53,707 nt of DNA, taken from Streptococcus cristatus (GTDB taxonomy: Bacteria > Bacillota > Bacilli > Lactobacillales > Streptococcaceae). Positions 17,393 to 26,091 of the stretch are shown in pieces. Position numbers and translations under genes: made by a program. The stretch spans positions 277 through 53,983 of the forward strand of contig NZ_RJPS01000001.1 in assembly GCF_003943505.1 (NCBI RefSeq). The letters run 5' to 3'. The notes under the pieces were generated by a model. It worked only from the letters and a program-made list of their open reading frames with translations. It had not been told where the DNA came from and made no database searches. Every line of letters begins with the position of its first letter. The stretch's first letter is position 1.

Positions 17393-18084
17393 TTTCTAAC
17401 AACCTCCACATTTCCTAAAAAGCTGACCAAGACAATTTTTACTGTTTTGCTGGCTCGCTTATAGTCAGGCGTCGTCAGAGAAATCGTTTCATTGCGCAGC
17501 TTCCGTGGCGGATGATTTAAAAAATTCAAGTCTCCGTATAGGGTATTGATCTGAAGCTGGATTTCCACATCTAAAGGAATGACAATCTTGGTATCCCCAA
17601 AGCCCTTACGAATCACGATGACATTATCATGATTGACCACGATGACATCCTCTAAATGAATAGTATCCTTTCCCATCATTCTCAAGAGATTGATGTCATG
17701 AAACTGGCAGTCGTCCTTTGAGAAGTGCTGCAAATCCCCCAACCAACGATTTTTTTCAGCCCGAACCTCGGTCGCATCTTCAAAGAAAAGATGGGTTTCT
17801 TGATTTTCTTTGTAAAGATAAGGATAGGCCACAATCATGCCGTAAATCAAGGCGAAGAGGACAGCGGCAATAACAAAAGGATTGAGCATGACAATGAAAA
17901 AGAAGACAATCATGGTCGCAACTAATAGCGAATTGCCTCTCTGCTTGCCGAAATAATAATATAAAAACAAGAGAAAGAGTAGCATGATGAGAACAACACG
18001 CGAAAAATCGGCAGCCAGCATGGTAACCAGCGCCATTGATAATAGAATCGCTTCAACAAAGATGAATAATTGAACTTTCCACAT
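17389..18084 (-). CDS. liaF: LiaF, negative regulator of LiaRS
   Basis: A 231-residue membrane protein that holds LiaS inactive without stress. Four hydrophobic segments fill about residues 5-95, in closely packed pairs. The C-terminal cytoplasmic domain (about 115-231) is of the cell-wall-active antibiotics response type, with IRKGFGDTKIVIPLDVEIQLQ. AGGAAGGG precedes the ATG. It is the first gene of the liaF-S-R-ppiase-cvfD unit. A TACAAT -10 lies about 25 bases upstream without a clear -35. Confidence 0.93.
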   Translation of the reverse strand: MWKVQLFIFVEAILLSMALVTMLAADFSRVVLIMLLFLLFLYYYFGKQRGNSLLVATMIVFFFIVMLNPFVIAAVLFALIYGMIVAYPYLYKENQETHLFFEDATEVRAEKNRWLGDLQHFSKDDCQFHDINLLRMMGKDTIHLEDVIVVNHDNVIVIRKGFGDTKIVIPLDVEIQLQINTLYGDLNFLNHPPRKLRNETISLTTPDYKRASKTVKIVLVSFLGNVEVVRK

Positions 18085-18306
18085 AGCTATTCCCTTCCTT
18101 ACATGTCTATTGTAACAAAATTAAGCAAAAAAACCTCCGTCTGAGGCATGAAATAGCAAGATTATCCTTTCTTAACCAGCAGAACTTCTTGGTTCTAGAC
18201 TTCTTTGCTCTTTTCCTATTAAAAGCAAAAAATCGCTTCAAATGCTGTTTAAGCAAAACAAACATTTAAAGCGATTTTTATGTTTATTTCTATTGTTCAG
18301 ATAAGC
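18085..18306. other. Intergenic region upstream of liaF
   Basis: This 222-base stretch holds two terminator-like hairpins and the probable liaF promoter (TACAAT near 18110-18120 on the minus strand). A short stem CCTC/GAGG followed by seven T on the minus strand lies at about 18127-18146. I see no gene in it. I could not recognise a LiaR operator with confidence. Confidence 0.5.
18228..18279 (-). terminator. Long terminator hairpin of the EEP-family gene
   Basis: Arms 18228-18244 and 18263-18279 pair over 17 positions with one mismatch that becomes G-U in minus-strand RNA. An inner TGTTT/AAACA pair extends it. The tail TTTTGCTTTTA follows on the minus strand. Confidence 0.8.
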
Positions 18307-19122
18307 TTAGAAATGGACTTGAGCTTCCAAGCCAAAATGGTCACTAACGACTGGACCACGTTGCCCATCAAAAACAACAGCTGATTTATCAATATTGAAA
18401 TCTTTACTTGTGAAGATATAATCAATTTTTAGAGCATCTTTGTTTCCTGCCCAACCAGCGATATCGCCTTCAACTGTCGCTGTACCAATCGTTTGGTCAG
18501 CCACCTTATGACTGTCCTGGAGAGCAAGCGGACTTTGAAGAATGTGCTGATATCCCTCGTAATCAACGGGATTGTTAAAATCTCCCATGAGGACAAGAGG
18601 AGTATCCACTTGCAAGAGTTCCGATTCAAACTTAGCCCACTCTCCTTGGAAGCCTTTATCCCACCAAGATAAGTGACAAGAAGCAACCGTGATAAGCCGA
18701 CCATCGAGTTCCGTTTCTGCCAGCAAGACTTTACGCGTATGATAGTCACTTGGATCATTGACATCAGACACCAAGAGTTCTCTTGCCTTCAGGGGTTCTC
18801 TGGACAGAATTGCGACCCCTTCATTGTAAATATCAAAACCAATATGGTTATAGGCCCAAGACCAGTAATAGTCCAGACCTGCCTCAGCTAGTTTCTCAAC
18901 CAGACGCAAGGCATAGTGGTCCTGGTGAATCGGAATGGCGCCATCTACCGCATAATAGAAGGGAGCCTGAACAACCTGTTCAGACTCCACTAATTGATTG
19001 ACTTCCTGCAGGCAAATGACATCATATTTTTCTTGGAGAATCCGCTCAGCTAGCTGATTTAGCTTGCTTTCTTGCTCTTCTTCCATCCAACTATGAGTAT
19101 TTAAAGTCAGGAATTTTGCCAT
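18307..19122 (-). CDS. Endonuclease/exonuclease/phosphatase-family protein
   Basis: A 271-residue Mg-dependent phosphodiesterase of the EEP fold. Motifs in order are LTLNTHSW at the N-terminus, the metal-binding Glu of ICLQEVNQ (about residue 40), a conserved CHLSWW, MGDFNNP with the catalytic Asp and Asn, and the C-terminal SDHFGLEAQV with the catalytic His. It has no signal peptide. The fold covers nucleases, sphingomyelinases and inositol phosphatases, so the substrate is undecided. It sits between ptsG (17 bases upstream) and a strong terminator and may be cotranscribed with ptsG. Confidence 0.88.
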   Translation of the reverse strand: MAKFLTLNTHSWMEEEQESKLNQLAERILQEKYDVICLQEVNQLVESEQVVQAPFYYAVDGAIPIHQDHYALRLVEKLAEAGLDYYWSWAYNHIGFDIYNEGVAILSREPLKARELLVSDVNDPSDYHTRKVLLAETELDGRLITVASCHLSWWDKGFQGEWAKFESELLQVDTPLVLMGDFNNPVDYEGYQHILQSPLALQDSHKVADQTIGTATVEGDIAGWAGNKDALKIDYIFTSKDFNIDKSAVVFDGQRGPVVSDHFGLEAQVHF

Positions 19123-19139
19123 GATTTCTCTTTTCTATC

Positions 19140-21332
19140 TTACAATTCTACTTTAGCCACAACTGTCTTAGGAGCGACTTTACCGAATTTCTCAACTGCT
19201 ACTGATTTGATTGCTGGAGCATTTGTGAAGACAACGATAGTAGTTGTTTCACGACCTGCTTCTTTAATAGCCGCCAAATCTGCTGTTACCAAAAGATCAC
19301 CTGCAGCAACTGTTTGTCCTTCTGCTACATGTACTTCAAAAGGTTTGCCTTCAAGGCTAACGGTATCAAGACCGATATGAACAAGCACTTCAAGACCAGC
19401 TTCAGTCAAAAGACCAAGAGCATGTTTTGTAGGGAAGACGCTTGTCACTTTACCAGCTACTGGTGAATAGATCTTGCCATTTGCTGGTTCAACTGCAAAT
19501 CCGTCACCCATCATTTTTTGTGAGAAGACTGGATCTTTAACATCTTCCAACTTAACAACTTCACCATCAGCAACTGTTTCGATTGCTTCTGTCACACCCT
19601 TGTAGCTAACTGCTGCAGCTGCAGACTCAGCTTTTTGGCTTGGTAAAGTTTCAGGAATCACTTCTCCTGAATCCAACAAGTCTTGGATATCAGATTTAAG
19701 AACGTCAGCCTTTGGTCCGTAGATTGCTTGAACGCCTTGACCTTTCATAACCAAGCCCATAGCGCCTTCAGCTTTCCATTCTTCTTCAGAACCAACTTTT
19801 GTTGCGTCCTTAACAGTCACACGGAGACGTGTCATACATGCATCAACATCAACGATATTAGCACGGCCACCTAGAAGATTGATAACGTTAACGGCTTGAG
19901 AAGCTGCAGCAACTTTACCATTACCAGATTCTGATGAAGAAGCTGCATCTGAACCTTCTGCTGTTTCATAGTTACCGTTACGTCCTGGAGTTGCATAGTT
20001 GAATTTTTGAATCATGAAGTTCGCAATGAAGTACATGATTACTGCAAAGAGAACTGTTACCCAGATAAAGTTAATGATATCCATACCCAAACCAGCATTG
20101 ATAGCCATTGGAGTACGAGTCAAGAATTCGATAGACCCGAATGAGTGCACACGAAGGTTAACAATGTCCGCCATAGCAAAGGCAGCACCTTGTACAAATG
20201 AGTAAATCAAGTAAAGTGGAGTTGCCACGAACATGAACATGTATTCGATTGGTTCAGTAACCCCTGTCAAGAAGGTTGCCAAAGCAGTCGCAATCATCAT
20301 ACCTTTGTATTGATGTTTCTTGTCAGCATCAACATTGCGGTAAATAGCTGCGGCAACACCCATAAGGATACCAAATGAACCGATCATTTGTCCAACTTTG
20401 AAGCGGGCTGGATGGAATGTGTCAAGCAAATATTGGTACTTAGTAGGATCAGCTGTCTTAGTACCAACCAAGTCATTTACCCAAGCCAACCAGAGTGGAT
20501 CTTGACCAAATACTTGAGTACCTTTAGCAGCACCAGTCAATACTTCATAAGTACCACCAAGTTGTGTGTAGTTCATTGGGATCGTCAACATGTGGTGCAA
20601 ACCGAATGGAAGCAAGAGACGTTCCAAAGTACCGTACAAGAACGGTGCCAAGATTGGAGCAGTATCTTGTGAGTTAGCAATCCAAATACCAAAGTTGTTG
20701 ATACCTGTTTGAACAACTGGCCATACAAATGACAAAACAATTGCTACGATTACTGAACGCAAGATAACAACGAACGGTACAAAACGCTTACCATTGAAGA
20801 ATGACAAAGCATCTGGCAATTTACGGAAGTTGTAGTATTTGTTATAAGCTGTTGCTCCGACAAAACCAGCGATAATTCCGACGAAAACCCCCATATTCAA
20901 AGCAGGAGACTCAAGGACACTGATAAAGTAATCAGAAACCTTGATGCTTCCTCCTAAGAGAGTGCTAACCACTGCTTTAGAATCTTTCAGCATATCGCTT
21001 GATACACCGAACATAACCCCAGTGATACGGTTAATCAAAATGAAGGATAAACCTGCCGCAAAGGCACCGCCAGCACGTTCTTTCGCCCAGCTACCTCCAA
21101 TAGCGAGAGCAAAGAGGATATGCAGGTTTCCGATAATCCCCCAACCAATTTGTTCTAAAACGCCACCAGTAGTCACTAGAAAACCTAGTTCAGGGTTGAT
21201 CATCGGAATTGACTTACCAATACTGATCATCAAACCTGCTGCGGGCATAACCGCAATAACCACCATCAAAGCTTTACCGAATTTTTGCCAAAATTCAAAG
21301 CTAAAAATGTTTTTGAATGAATCTTTCATCAT
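19140..21332 (-). CDS. ptsG: PTS glucose-type transporter EIICBA
   Basis: A 730-residue sugar permease of the phosphotransferase system that imports and phosphorylates glucose (probably also related sugars). Domain order is IIC (about 1-440, roughly ten membrane segments, starting FEFWQKFGKALMVVIAVMPAAG), IIB with phospho-Cys near 499 (VDACMTRLRV) and IIA with phospho-His near 652 (VLVHIGLD). AAGGAGG lies five bases before the first of two adjacent ATG codons. A promoter and a perfect cre site stand upstream, so CcpA control is likely. Confidence 0.95.
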   Translation of the reverse strand: MMKDSFKNIFSFEFWQKFGKALMVVIAVMPAAGLMISIGKSIPMINPELGFLVTTGGVLEQIGWGIIGNLHILFALAIGGSWAKERAGGAFAAGLSFILINRITGVMFGVSSDMLKDSKAVVSTLLGGSIKVSDYFISVLESPALNMGVFVGIIAGFVGATAYNKYYNFRKLPDALSFFNGKRFVPFVVILRSVIVAIVLSFVWPVVQTGINNFGIWIANSQDTAPILAPFLYGTLERLLLPFGLHHMLTIPMNYTQLGGTYEVLTGAAKGTQVFGQDPLWLAWVNDLVGTKTADPTKYQYLLDTFHPARFKVGQMIGSFGILMGVAAAIYRNVDADKKHQYKGMMIATALATFLTGVTEPIEYMFMFVATPLYLIYSFVQGAAFAMADIVNLRVHSFGSIEFLTRTPMAINAGLGMDIINFIWVTVLFAVIMYFIANFMIQKFNYATPGRNGNYETAEGSDAASSSESGNGKVAAASQAVNVINLLGGRANIVDVDACMTRLRVTVKDATKVGSEEEWKAEGAMGLVMKGQGVQAIYGPKADVLKSDIQDLLDSGEVIPETLPSQKAESAAAAVSYKGVTEAIETVADGEVVKLEDVKDPVFSQKMMGDGFAVEPANGKIYSPVAGKVTSVFPTKHALGLLTEAGLEVLVHIGLDTVSLEGKPFEVHVAEGQTVAAGDLLVTADLAAIKEAGRETTTIVVFTNAPAIKSVAVEKFGKVAPKTVVAKVEL

Positions 21333-21367
21333 CCAGACCTCCTTATATTTTCACAAACCACCCCTTG

Positions 21368-21383
21368 ATGAAATCGTTTGCAT
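21368..21383 (-). promoter_or_regulatory. cre site (CcpA) of ptsG
   Basis: On the minus strand ATGCAAACGATTTCAT fits the consensus WTGNNARCGNWWWCAW at every position. It begins 11 bases downstream of the ptsG -10 box, where CcpA would block transcription. Confidence 0.8.
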
Positions 21384-21394
21384 TGAATAATACT

Positions 21395-21422
21395 ATTATA
21401 CCACTATTTTTAATTTTGTAAA
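21395..21422 (-). promoter_or_regulatory. Promoter of ptsG
   Basis: TTTACA (21417-21422), a 16-base spacer and TATAAT (21395-21400) on the minus strand. Confidence 0.75.
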
Positions 21423-21499
21423 GGCTTTTATAGAAAATATTTTTGCATTTTTCCTATATTTTGTGGAATAATAACTAGAAAAGAGTGATTTTCCTGTGT

Positions 21500-21511
21500 G
21501 CAATCGATTGC
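21500..21511. other. 12-bp perfect palindrome upstream of ptsG
   Basis: GCAATCGATTGC is self-complementary and lies in the 258-base gap between ptsG and amiF, about 80 bases upstream of the ptsG -35. It may be an operator or a chance palindrome. Confidence 0.3.
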
Positions 21512-21544
21512 GCTATCTTTCCGTAAATTTCCTGAAAGAACAAT

Positions 21545-21583
21545 AAAAAAGCCGAGAAACATTCAATTCCATGCTTCTACAGC
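21545..21583 (-). terminator. Terminator of the ami operon
   Basis: A 12-bp stem with one bulge (21551-21562 with 21571-21583) is followed on the minus strand by TTTTTTA. It starts seven bases after the amiF stop codon. Confidence 0.75.
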
Positions 21584-21590
21584 TTCTTTT

Positions 21591-22517
21591 TTATTTATAT
21601 TCTTTTTTATAACGGTCCGCTTCTGCCTTATTAGCCCAGACATAGTGTCCGGGACGAATCTCAACCATACTAGGTTGATCCACTGAGTAGTCATGCTGCT
21701 CTGGATCGTAAACCTTTAAGACCTTTTTGCGTTCCAGAATTGGGTCTGGAATCGGCACAGCAGACAAAAGGGACTGCGTATACGGGTGGATTGGGTTGTT
21801 AAACAACTCTTCTGTCTCTGCAACCTCAACGATAACCCCTTTATAGATAACAGCAATTCGATCTGAAATAAAGCGAACTACCGATAGGTCGTGGGCGATA
21901 AAGAGATAGGTCAAGCCAAGTTCTTTTTGGAATTTTTTCAAAAGGTTCAAGACTTGTGCACGTACAGAAACGTCCAAGGCAGAGATTGGCTCATCCGCAA
22001 TGACGAAATCTGGCTCCATCACCAAGGCACGAGCAATCCCAATCCGCTGACGTTGACCACCAGAAAATTCATGAGGATAGCGTGTCAAATGCTCAGCCAA
22101 GAGACCGACTTCACGAATGATATTCTTAACCTTTTCTTGACGATCTTCTTCATTTTCAAAAAGATGGTAGTTATAAAGACCTTCTGAAATGATATAGTCA
22201 ACCGTAGCACGCTCATTCAAGCTGGCTGCTGGGTCTTGGAAAATCATCTGAATCTTACGGATCAATTCAGCTTCCTCAGCTTTAGATTGCTTCCCGTTGA
22301 TCTTTTTACCTTCGTATAAAATCTCACCTGCACTAGTATCGTTCAAGCCGATGATAGCACGGCCGATGGTTGTCTTACCAGAACCAGATTCACCTACTAG
22401 GGAAAAAGTTTCTCCTTTATTGATAAAGAAATTTGCATTTTTAACAGCTACAAATTTCTTACTTCCTTCGCCGAAGGAAATTTCTAAATCTTTAATTTCA
22501 ACTAATTTTTCAGTCAT
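21591..22517 (-). CDS. amiF: Oligopeptide ABC transporter ATPase AmiF
   Basis: The second ATPase of the Ami/Opp peptide importer (308 residues, cytoplasmic). It has Walker [10 protein letters not shown] (about 38-46), signature [15 protein letters not shown], Walker [10 protein letters not shown] and the C-terminal oligopeptide-transporter extension ([15 protein letters not shown]). It is the last gene of amiACDEF, ten bases after amiE. It pairs with AmiE, and the complex also brings in signalling peptides in streptococci. Confidence 0.95.
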   Translation of the reverse strand: MTEKLVEIKDLEISFGEGSKKFVAVKNANFFINKGETFSLVGESGSGKTTIGRAIIGLNDTSAGEILYEGKKINGKQSKAEEAELIRKIQMIFQDPAASLNERATVDYIISEGLYNYHLFENEEDRQEKVKNIIREVGLLAEHLTRYPHEFSGGQRQRIGIARALVMEPDFVIADEPISALDVSVRAQVLNLLKKFQKELGLTYLFIAHDLSVVRFISDRIAVIYKGVIVEVAETEELFNNPIHPYTQSLLSAVPIPDPILERKKVLKVYDPEQHDYSVDQPSMVEIRPGHYVWANKAEADRYKKEYK

Positions 22518-22527
22518 TTCCTTCCTC

Positions 22528-23595
22528 CTAAGCTTCTAAGTGATTGAAGCCCATTTTTGAACGAATTTTATCATGAAGGTTTTCGATAATAGCCGGCTTC
22601 TCAACTCTTGGTGCATCTTCGTGCAAGAGCCAGGTCTTAGCCCAGTGAGTATCGGAAACCTGAAAGGCAGGAGCTTTTTCTTCGAAATCGATAGCCATTG
22701 CATAGTCCGAACGAAGCGCAAAAGCATCCCCTTTAATGCTAGTATATAGCGACGGTGGTGTACCTGGAATCGAGTAGAGTTCACCATTTGCTTCAGCTAA
22801 CTGCGGCAAGCTAGACAGCAAGCTCCATGTATATGGATGTTTTGGATCGTAGAAGATTTCTTCAACTGTTCCATATTCAACGATCTCGCCAGCATACATA
22901 ACCGCCACTTTATCAGCAATACTTGCTACAACACCAAGGTCGTGGGTGATAAAGACAGTCGTAAAATGGTATTCTGCCTGCAATGACTTGAGCAAGTCAA
23001 TAATTTGGGCTTGAATCGTCACATCGAGGGCCGTTGTTGGCTCATCACAGATCAGAATATCTGGACGACAAGCCAAGGCGATCGCGATAACAATCCGTTG
23101 GCGCATCCCACCAGAATATTGGAAGGGATACTCTTCAAAACGTTTTTCGGCGTCTGGAATTCCAACTTTAGTCATGTAGTCGATTGCCATTTCTTTGGCT
23201 TCTTTGCTTGTTTTTCCTTGGTGTTTTATGATAACTTCGGTAATTTGACTTCCGATTGTATTAATCGGATCTAGACTAGTCATGGGATCTTGGAAAATAG
23301 TCGCAATTTTAGCACCACGAATGGGTTCCCAATCCTTGTTACTCTTTAGAGCAGTCAAATCGGTTCCTCGGTAATCAATCGTTCCTTGCGCTACACGGCC
23401 ATTTTCTTCCAACATTCCAGTAAATGTTTTTGTCAAAACAGATTTACCAGAGCCAGATTCTCCCACCAAAGCTAGAACTTCTCCTTCAACTAAATCAAGG
23501 GAAACACCACGAATGGCGGTCAATACTCTGTCACGAACGTCAAATTCCACGACAATATCGCGAGCAGTCAATATTACATTTTTATTTTTTGTCAT
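22528..23595 (-). CDS. amiE: Oligopeptide ABC transporter ATPase AmiE
   Basis: The first ATPase of the Ami importer (355 residues). It has Walker [10 protein letters not shown] (about 45-53), signature [15 protein letters not shown], Walker [13 protein letters not shown] and the C-terminal region [16 protein letters not shown] typical of OppD-like subunits. It follows amiD by eight bases in the same operon. Confidence 0.95.
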   Translation of the reverse strand: MTKNKNVILTARDIVVEFDVRDRVLTAIRGVSLDLVEGEVLALVGESGSGKSVLTKTFTGMLEENGRVAQGTIDYRGTDLTALKSNKDWEPIRGAKIATIFQDPMTSLDPINTIGSQITEVIIKHQGKTSKEAKEMAIDYMTKVGIPDAEKRFEEYPFQYSGGMRQRIVIAIALACRPDILICDEPTTALDVTIQAQIIDLLKSLQAEYHFTTVFITHDLGVVASIADKVAVMYAGEIVEYGTVEEIFYDPKHPYTWSLLSSLPQLAEANGELYSIPGTPPSLYTSIKGDAFALRSDYAMAIDFEEKAPAFQVSDTHWAKTWLLHEDAPRVEKPAIIENLHDKIRSKMGFNHLEA

Positions 23596-23603
23596 ATTTA
23601 CTC

Positions 23604-24530
23604 CTATCTATGTGTCCGTGGATCACTTGCATCGGCTAAGTTTTGACCAACTACGAAGAAGGACAGGGATACCAAGATCAGGGTTGTCAATGGAATCCAG
23701 AAAAGGTAAGCGTTGGTTGTTACGTTTTGTGAATAGTCGGAAATCAAGCGTCCCAAACTTGGTACTGTTACAGGAAGACCAAGTCCAAAGAAGGAAAGGA
23801 AAGCCTCGTAAGAGATAAAGTTTGGAAGCATTTGAGAAGTTGTCGTCACAATAACAGATACCAACTGAGGCATGATATTCTTGGTCACAATCTTATATGT
23901 CGGTGTTCCCAAGGTACGTGATGCCAAGTTATACTCCAAATCACGGTAACGCATAATTTGAATACGAATCGTATACGCAATCCCTACCCAGCCAGTGATG
24001 GTCATGGCAAAGATCAAGTTCCAGAAACCAGCACCGATAGAATAAGTCAAGACAATGACAATCAAGAGTGCTGGAATATTTGAAATGACATTGTAGACTT
24101 CCATCATGAAGCGGTCAACCGCTTTGGAAATTCCCCAGATAGCACCAATAATAATTCCGATAATCAGGTTAATGAGTGTTGCGATAATCGAAATCAGGAT
24201 AGAATTCCGCGCACCAAACCAAACACCGTCAAACAAAGATTTACCATTACTGTCTGTACCAAACCAGTGTTCAGCGTTTGGTTTGATATAACGCATACTA
24301 AAGTCATTTACCTTGCTGACATCATTGAAATCGAAATTCGAGAACATTGGATAAATGAAACTCATCAAAACGATGGCAACCAGAATTCCTAACATGATCG
24401 TCGTTGATTTCTTTTTCAAGAATTGACGCATAACGGAGCGCCAGTATGAATAAGCCGGAGCATCAATCGTTTCAGAGGCAAAATCGTCACGTTTGACAAA
24501 TTGGAATTTACTTTTATCAATTGTAGCCAT
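23604..24530 (-). CDS. amiD: Oligopeptide ABC transporter permease AmiD
   Basis: An inner-membrane permease (308 residues). One N-terminal membrane segment (about 40-60) and an extracytoplasmic stretch are followed by a five-segment BPD_transp_1 domain with the EAA-like loop [23 protein letters not shown] that contacts the ATPases. AAAGGAGG precedes the ATG, which overlaps the amiC stop by one base (TAATG). Confidence 0.95.
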   Translation of the reverse strand: MATIDKSKFQFVKRDDFASETIDAPAYSYWRSVMRQFLKKKSTTIMLGILVAIVLMSFIYPMFSNFDFNDVSKVNDFSMRYIKPNAEHWFGTDSNGKSLFDGVWFGARNSILISIIATLINLIIGIIIGAIWGISKAVDRFMMEVYNVISNIPALLIVIVLTYSIGAGFWNLIFAMTITGWVGIAYTIRIQIMRYRDLEYNLASRTLGTPTYKIVTKNIMPQLVSVIVTTTSQMLPNFISYEAFLSFFGLGLPVTVPSLGRLISDYSQNVTTNAYLFWIPLTTLILVSLSFFVVGQNLADASDPRTHR

Positions 24531-26026
24531 TATTTACCTCCTTTAGATGTTAATTTAATACGTGGGTCAAGCATTACCATCAAGATATCACCTACCAAGA
24601 GGGCAAAGATTGAAAGACAGGTGAAAATAAACACAAGGCCAACCACCATTGAGTTATTAGACGCCCTCACAGAGTCAATCAACATTTTACCCATACCAGG
24701 GAAGGCAAAGACTGTTTCTGTCAGAGTCGCACCTGCAATGACACCAACGATAGAAGCTGGAATATTAGTTACCAATGGTACCATGGCATTTTTGAAAATA
24801 TGCTTGTTAGAAATTTCTTTCTCTGAAAGACCTTTAGCACGAGCGAAGCGGACAAAGTCTTGAGATTGCAAGTCGATCATAAAACGACGAATCCAGACAG
24901 CTGTCACAGGTGCGCTCAGAAGTCCAAGAATCAAAGATGGCAGAACATAGGAACGCCAGTCGCCTGCTCCCAAAATTGGGAAGGAATCTGGAAGTCCAAT
25001 AGCTGAACCAGCCAAACGAACAATATAAACAAGAGCGATGGTTGGCAGTGACATCATGAAGGTCAAGGCACCTGTTGAAATACTATCAAACCAAGTATTT
25101 TTCAAACGAGCCATATAAGAACCAAGCGGAACAGCAATCAAATAAGAAAGCGCCACACCAATCAGACCAATAATAGATGAGCTGACAATCATCGATGGGT
25201 TTTGATAGTTATTCTTGGTTGCAGTGTAAGCATCTCCCTTGCCATATTTAGCAATATCCTGAGAGTCTGCCTTACTTGGAGTCTTGTAGGTACGAGAGTA
25301 AATATCTACAGCAGAAGTTTTCTTACCTGTTGGGAATTGAACTTCTGATGATTTTGTCTGACCTTGTCCTTGGGAAATAACTTGCAATACAGGCGTATTC
25401 GCATAAGTAGGATAAGAATTTCCTAGGTTCAAACTAACAAAGTTTTGATGAACAAATGGGAATTGGCCATTAAAATATAGAAGATATTTATGACGAGTAC
25501 CAGAACCTACGACTGACCAACCAATGGCCGGGTCATTTTCGATACGGATATAGCGCTTAAGATTTGGATTTTCCTCATCTTGAATCGCATTTGGATGATC
25601 AATCTGAATCAGATTAGCATAGAACTCAATTACACGCTCGTAAACTGGAACTTCACGAACAGCATAGAATTCTTTGCTTTCTTTGAATTGATACAATTTC
25701 CAACCTTTGCCAAGTTTTTCAACGTAGGCTTCGTAGATCTTTTTATTCTCATCGGTTGCCTCAGTAGTCACAGATTTATTTTCCTTCTTGGCTTTTTCCT
25801 GCAACTCTTTTGTATCATAATAGTCAATATAACCCATCCGCTCATAGACTGTATTTTCATAGTTTGTCTTTTTATCTTCGGTTGTGGCTATCTTATTGTA
25901 GTTCGGGTCTTGTTTGAAAATCAATCTTCTCGGAACCATTGTATAAATAATGGTATAGGTCAAGGTCGTTACCAAGAAAATCGACACAATTGAGCGTAAA
26001 ATACGCATAAAAATGTATTTCTTCAT
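24530..26026 (-). CDS. amiC: Oligopeptide ABC transporter permease AmiC
   Basis: A 498-residue permease, long because of a roughly 250-residue extracytoplasmic insertion between the first membrane segment (about 10-30) and the C-terminal permease core (from about 270). The ATPase-contact loop is [28 protein letters not shown] large insertion is usual for streptococcal AmiC. AAAGGA lies shortly before the ATG, and a strong hairpin separates it from amiA. Confidence 0.95.
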   Translation of the reverse strand: MKKYIFMRILRSIVSIFLVTTLTYTIIYTMVPRRLIFKQDPNYNKIATTEDKKTNYENTVYERMGYIDYYDTKELQEKAKKENKSVTTEATDENKKIYEAYVEKLGKGWKLYQFKESKEFYAVREVPVYERVIEFYANLIQIDHPNAIQDEENPNLKRYIRIENDPAIGWSVVGSGTRHKYLLYFNGQFPFVHQNFVSLNLGNSYPTYANTPVLQVISQGQGQTKSSEVQFPTGKKTSAVDIYSRTYKTPSKADSQDIAKYGKGDAYTATKNNYQNPSMIVSSSIIGLIGVALSYLIAVPLGSYMARLKNTWFDSISTGALTFMMSLPTIALVYIVRLAGSAIGLPDSFPILGAGDWRSYVLPSLILGLLSAPVTAVWIRRFMIDLQSQDFVRFARAKGLSEKEISNKHIFKNAMVPLVTNIPASIVGVIAGATLTETVFAFPGMGKMLIDSVRASNNSMVVGLVFIFTCLSIFALLVGDILMVMLDPRIKLTSKGGK

Positions 26027-26050
26027 TTATCGTTTCCTTTAAATTTCAAA

Positions 26051-26081
26051 AGAACTTTCTCTCGTTATTAGAGAAAGTTCT
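26051..26081 (-). terminator. Hairpin between amiA and amiC
   Basis: A perfect 12-bp stem (26051-26062 with 26070-26081) with a 7-base loop and a weak tail TTTGAAATTT on the minus strand. It lies just after the amiA stop and probably causes partial termination or protects the 3' end, so that the binding protein is made in excess of the membrane components. Confidence 0.7.
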
Positions 26082-26091
26082 AGTGAACGAT

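Noticed and set aside
21500..21511. Palindrome GCAATCGATTGC as a second cre site
   Set aside because: It does not fit the cre consensus and lies far upstream of the ptsG promoter; kept only as an unassigned palindrome.
21527..21541. CodY-like sequence between ptsG and amiF
   Set aside because: About 11 of 15 positions match and it is not close to a promoter in the right place.
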